From NCBI RefSeq assembly GCF_047495875.1, contig NC_092497.1, forward strand, positions 66,177,492 to 66,241,491: 64,000 nucleotides of DNA. The letters are read 5' to 3'. This stretch comes from Pithys albifrons albifrons. Lineage: Eukaryota > Chordata > Aves > Passeriformes > Thamnophilidae. Positions 60,101 to 64,000 of this stretch are shown here, in pieces. How positions within the stretch are numbered: the stretch's first letter is position 1; the number at the start of each line of letters is the position of its first letter. A program made the translations under genes and the position numbers. The notes under the pieces are model-generated. The model made no database searches. It was not told the origin of the DNA and saw only the letters and a program-made list of their open reading frames with translations.

Positions 60101-61599
60101 TTTTAAAGCAGTCTGTATAAACGTGCTCACTGGAAATACCCATCTCAGCTGGTAACTTCTGATTAGAGTTTTCTGGTTAGAGTTTTCTGGCTTGCTATGC
60201 TCAGTAACTGTTCTTGGAGAAGAGCAGTAGTAATCTTTTAAACTATCAGAATTTTTCAATGCATTAGTGTGTTCAATCAGTAAGAAGCTGTTGATTTCTT
60301 AGCTTAGGTTGGGACAATTGAGCCAAAATGTGCAAAAATTTTCAATTGTTCCACTGTTACTAGCAGCTGGAAAGTGCTTCAGTGGTGCAAAAAAAAAAAA
60401 AAAAACAAACAAAAAAACCCCAAAAAAACAAACTCAAAAAGACCTTCAGTGAGTTACAAATATTCCTTTAAAAATAAATATACTTTTTTTTTCAATTATA
60501 AGGTTTATTTTTTAATACATTCCAGAAAGCACTTTGTCTTTTCTTCCTACAAAATTTACAGTGTCAGCATGCAAAACAGATTAGGAATAAATTAGTACTG
60601 AACATAAAGTCCTTGAAGTCCTATCCACATAGCATCACTCTAAGAGCAGTAACATACATCTCATATTACAGAATTCACTATTCTTACGGAGGCTTGAAAC
60701 ATGGACATTAAAGGCAATATTATAAGGCTTGCATTTTCATCTCAGTAGGTTCTGAGAAGGAATTTCTTGAATACTAATTCCATGTTAGTGAGTTCATACT
60801 TTTTGTATTTGCACTACAAAGTAAAGTGAATAATCATGGTGACCCTGTTAATCAAGGTGTCATGGAAATGAAAGGGGAAAAGTTTCTTTTGCCCTTCAAA
60901 ATCAATCGTTATAATGCTTTAGGTTAAGTGCTATCCATTTGGAGCAAAGTAGAAGAGTTAATTAATTTATCTTGCATCCCATGCTCCTATTTATACATTC
61001 CCACTTAATTTTTACATTACCTGAGAGCAGGTCTTTGCTAACTGGAGTTCATCTTGCAGTTATATATAATCTATTAATTTCTTTTCTGAAAAATTGCTTA
61101 CCAACCAGTTTGCTCTTCTTTAAAGGACTACCAGGAACACCTGAGGAATTAAATCTTAGGTTTATGTTGTCTCTCTAAGCTGTCAAAATCTTTTGAAAGG
61201 TTAGAATGGCAATTTTAATCTTTCAACCATGTTTATTTTCCTTTCAAATATGGAATGTAATTATTTTTACATAGAATATATTACATGCAAATATATTTAC
61301 CTTCTATATCAGTATGTTTCCATATGTAGTAAAAATGTCTTGTCTCATATTCATTTCATTGATGATATAGGAAGCAGGTGTAGACCTAAATCAAGCCTCC
61401 ATAGAATCCCATTTAATAAGTTTTTCCCCTGATTCAGTGAAACATTAATGACTTCTCACTAGATGTAGAAGTACTGAATCTGTGCTCATGTTAAAAGATT
61501 TTTCACAATTTTCATTATGTTTGTGTTCTTTAATTTCCTTCATGGTAAATACTTTCAGAAATCTTACTAGAATTCATAAAACCTCTTATCCTATCAGAA
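57191..61599. other. Unassigned AT-rich DNA
   Basis: No gene was recognised. It includes the low-complexity tract listed separately, an A-rich tract at about 60390-60440 and a perfect local duplication of GTTAGAGTTTTCTGG at about 60160-60192. About 58840-59010 carries clustered homeodomain-type motifs and is noted as a weak regulatory candidate. Confidence 0.45.
59100..59255. repeat. T/G-rich low-complexity tract
   Basis: Irregular repeats of TTTG, TTTTG and GTTG are followed by a poly-T run. The hydrophobic open frame across it is a by-product of this composition. Confidence 0.85.
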
Positions 61600-61965
61600 T
61601 AAGACAAGGGCCAGTGCCTCTGGAGATTGCCCAGATCCACCCTTGTTAAGAGCAAGGTCAATCAGAGCAAGCTGTGCAGAGTCATGTTCAGGGGAGTTTG
61701 AATGTGTCCAAGGACAGAGACATCACAACTTCTCTGTGCAGCCTGTGACAGTGTTTACTACTTGCCCAGCAAAAAAAGTGTCTTCTCATGCTTAAGTAGA
61801 ATTTCACATATTTCAGCTTGTGCCTTTTGCCTTTTGCCTTTTCAGAGGGCTCCACAGAGAAACGTTTGCATCCACCCTCACCAGGTTTATATATGCATGT
61901 ATGAGATCCTTCTGAAACTTCTGCACACTAAACATTCCCAGCTTTCTCAGAATCTTGTGCAAGAA
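61600..61965 (-). mobile_element. Old CR1 fragment
   Basis: On the minus strand it resembles the CR1 3' portion. It carries the complements of GTGTCCAAGGACAGAGACATCACAACTTCTCTG and CTAAACATTCCCAGCTTTCTCAG, in the right order and spacing. The frame is lost and the ends are vague. A triple TGCCTTTT lies at 61821-61842. Confidence 0.75.
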
Positions 61966-63980
61966 ACTACCTTAATTTGTATTTTTTTTCCCTTTTGCTA
62001 ACTAAATTTACTTCTGCTGCAACTCAGCTCAGTGTTGCATGTTTCATTTCTTTAGTAATAGATAATTTATTCTGAAATGTATCCAGGTATTCCAATTAAG
62101 TTAATTATCTAAGTTATGTCTCCTTTTGAAGAAAGACAGCATATTTGCCTTTCTCTTTTGCTCTTGTTCATTCCCTAGGAGATCTTAGAGTGGCTCTCTA
62201 GTGATTCTATACTATCAGTTTAATAGACCATTTTTAGTATTCTAAGGGTAAACTTATTGTCTTGAAGCTATTTCAAAGTATCTGAGTATTTTAAATAGTC
62301 TCTGATCTGATCCTTTTCTCCTGCTGGTTGAGAGCGTCTCCTTTTTGCTTTAACTACAGTGATTAATGGGAATAATGGGACTAAAAATAAATATGCATAT
62401 TTAATTACTTCTGAGTTCTATTATTTTGGAATATGAGATTAGTAGAGCCATGTTCTGCCAAAGCTGAATACTTAATGAAAATGGCATGCATTAGTAGTAA
62501 CAATTACTGCTAGTGATAGTATTCTCACACATTTTTTTCACTTCTCCTTAAAAAGAAAAGAAAGGACGAGAGCACTTGGGCAGTACAGAAACATGCAAGG
62601 CACTAATTGAGTCCAATTCATCTCTGAATGTTTTACTGGTGGGATGATTTAGCATAGTTATGCTTAGTTGCATTCTTTTGTTCTTTTCTGTGATGAATTT
62701 TAAAGGGACCTGACAGAGCCAAAGGGAAAGAAGAAAAAACCTTTTAAAACCAGAAAAGCACAAAATGCATGAAAAATAATCCAAATAGATGATAACTTAA
62801 TTTCAAGTCCTCTGTAAGGAGCTGCTCCTTAGGAAAAGACCCTAAGCTTCTATCTAAAAGAATAAGTCACTGAGATTGGATGCTGCCTTCCTTGTTCATG
62901 ACAGTAGATCACAAAGATAGAGGCAAGAGGAGCTTTGCTGAATGGCAGAAGCAGTAAAGAGGGATTTGGTTTATCATGGGAGTTTGCCCTAAAAGCACAG
63001 AGAAGAATAACAAAGGTTTAACAATTTGACAGAATTTCAAATATGTAATAGGAAAGTAGTTAATAGCTTTCAGAGGTTTCTCTCCTGTTTCATATCACTT
63101 GACTCTTTCCTTGACAAAGACTTTGCATGCAAGAAAGCCAAATGAGTTATCTTGGCACAACTTAATTTCTAAATTGCATACCCTAAAGTCTAGTACAAAT
63201 AATAACTGCACTTGGACTTGTTCCAAGTTTGTAATATCAGTCTTATAAAGACATTTCCATATTTTCTGCCTGATAAAGATATAAACTCTTTCCATCCCGC
63301 AGAATGAGAAAACAAATAATAAAGGGAAATATTTATTATTTGTAAGAATACAATCTAGCCTTTTCTTCATAAAATAGAACAGTTTGGATTAGTCGAGTTA
63401 TTTCTCAGATAACTTCTCTCAGAAATTCAATGAGCAAGGGAGCTAATCACCAGAAAACCATCTCTGTCCTTTTTTCCTTCTCACACTGAACAGAAGTTGA
63501 GTACAGGCTTACTTCATATTTAGACCCACATTTTATATAGGATACAACATGATTAGATATTTGATTTCCTTTAGTTTCCAAAGCAAATGGGTTTGGTGGC
63601 TCAGAGGCCTTCATATTACCACCTGCCATTTCTTCTTGCACCAACACATGGAGTTCAGTTTCCTCCGCTATTCAGGTGCTTCAGAGTACTGTCTTCTTTT
63701 ATCTCAGGACTTGCACATTCTAAAAATCTGTAGTAAGGCAGATAAATAAATACAAAGAAAAGAACACCAACCCCATGTCACAACAGACCATACAGGAATA
63801 GAAAATTTGGCAATCTATAAAGTAAAGCTTTCCATACAATATTTGCTTTTGTCTAAAATTTTTACTTTTCTTTTTCCAAACTTTTAGTTTGTTTGGCAAG
63901 ATGTTTTTTGAAGGTAGTTTATGATGCTTTATGGGACGAGCCTGACCATTTCTATCTCATCTCAAATGCCACTGAGGTAC
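61966..63980. other. Unassigned AT-rich DNA
   Basis: No gene or repeat family was recognised. Confidence 0.5.
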
Positions 63981-64000
63981 TGTTATGGGTTTAACCAAGT
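63981..64000 (+). mobile_element. Probable start of another ERVL-like LTR, cut by the window edge
   Basis: TGTTATGGGTTTAACCAAGT resembles the minus-strand start of the LTR at 48511 (TGTTATGGGTTCACC). Only 20 bases are available, so this could be a full LTR in plus orientation or a chance match. Confidence 0.5.

Overview
The window looks like an AT-rich, gene-poor stretch of a bird chromosome, most likely a songbird. The signs are many CR1 retroposons with the (ATTCTGTG)-type 3' tail, long terminal repeats (LTRs) of families I associate with passerines, and no bacterial-style coding density. I see no convincing host exon, tRNA or rRNA. Everything interpretable is mobile-element sequence; the rest is intergenic or intronic DNA with low-complexity tracts.

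Layout. 1-29.6 kb is mostly unassigned, with CR1 pieces at 2.4-2.8, 9.0-11.2, 12.3, 18.2 and 19.6-19.9 kb and one solo ERVL-type LTR at 25.2-25.8 kb. At 29.7-31.5 kb a second LTR family is split by a younger CR1. At 34.56-43.0 kb lies a nearly complete minus-strand endogenous retrovirus (ERV). At 43.1-46.5 kb there is a CR1 inside another CR1. At 48.5-49.1 kb there is a solo LTR with a perfect 5-bp target duplication. At 52.4-57.2 kb there is a near-full-length CR1 that was itself hit by a solo LTR with a 6-bp duplication. A further LTR begins about 20 bases before the window ends.

The retrovirus is the centrepiece. Read on the minus strand it runs: 5' LTR, primer binding site matching tRNA-Gln, a 630-codon open frame (ORF1) ahead of gag, a gag with an ERVL-like capsid followed by an Arg/Ser-rich domain, protease, reverse transcriptase, RNase H, integrase, polypurine tract, 3' LTR. 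There is no env and no dUTPase. Pol resembles class III (ERVL) elements. It is broken by three in-frame stops and a frameshift, and gag by a frameshift, whereas ORF1 is fully open.

ORF1 is the most unusual item. It has two predicted membrane segments, a Cys-containing middle, then about six 38-residue repeats carrying thirteen spaced ETQT-like motifs, nine with an exact TQT core, and then an acidic run. TQT is the core of the motif bound by the dynein light chain LC8, so ORF1 looks like a membrane-anchored multivalent LC8 partner. Gag carries its own tandemly duplicated RS-rich region where a zinc-knuckle nucleocapsid would be expected. Both functional readings are inferences from motifs and need testing.
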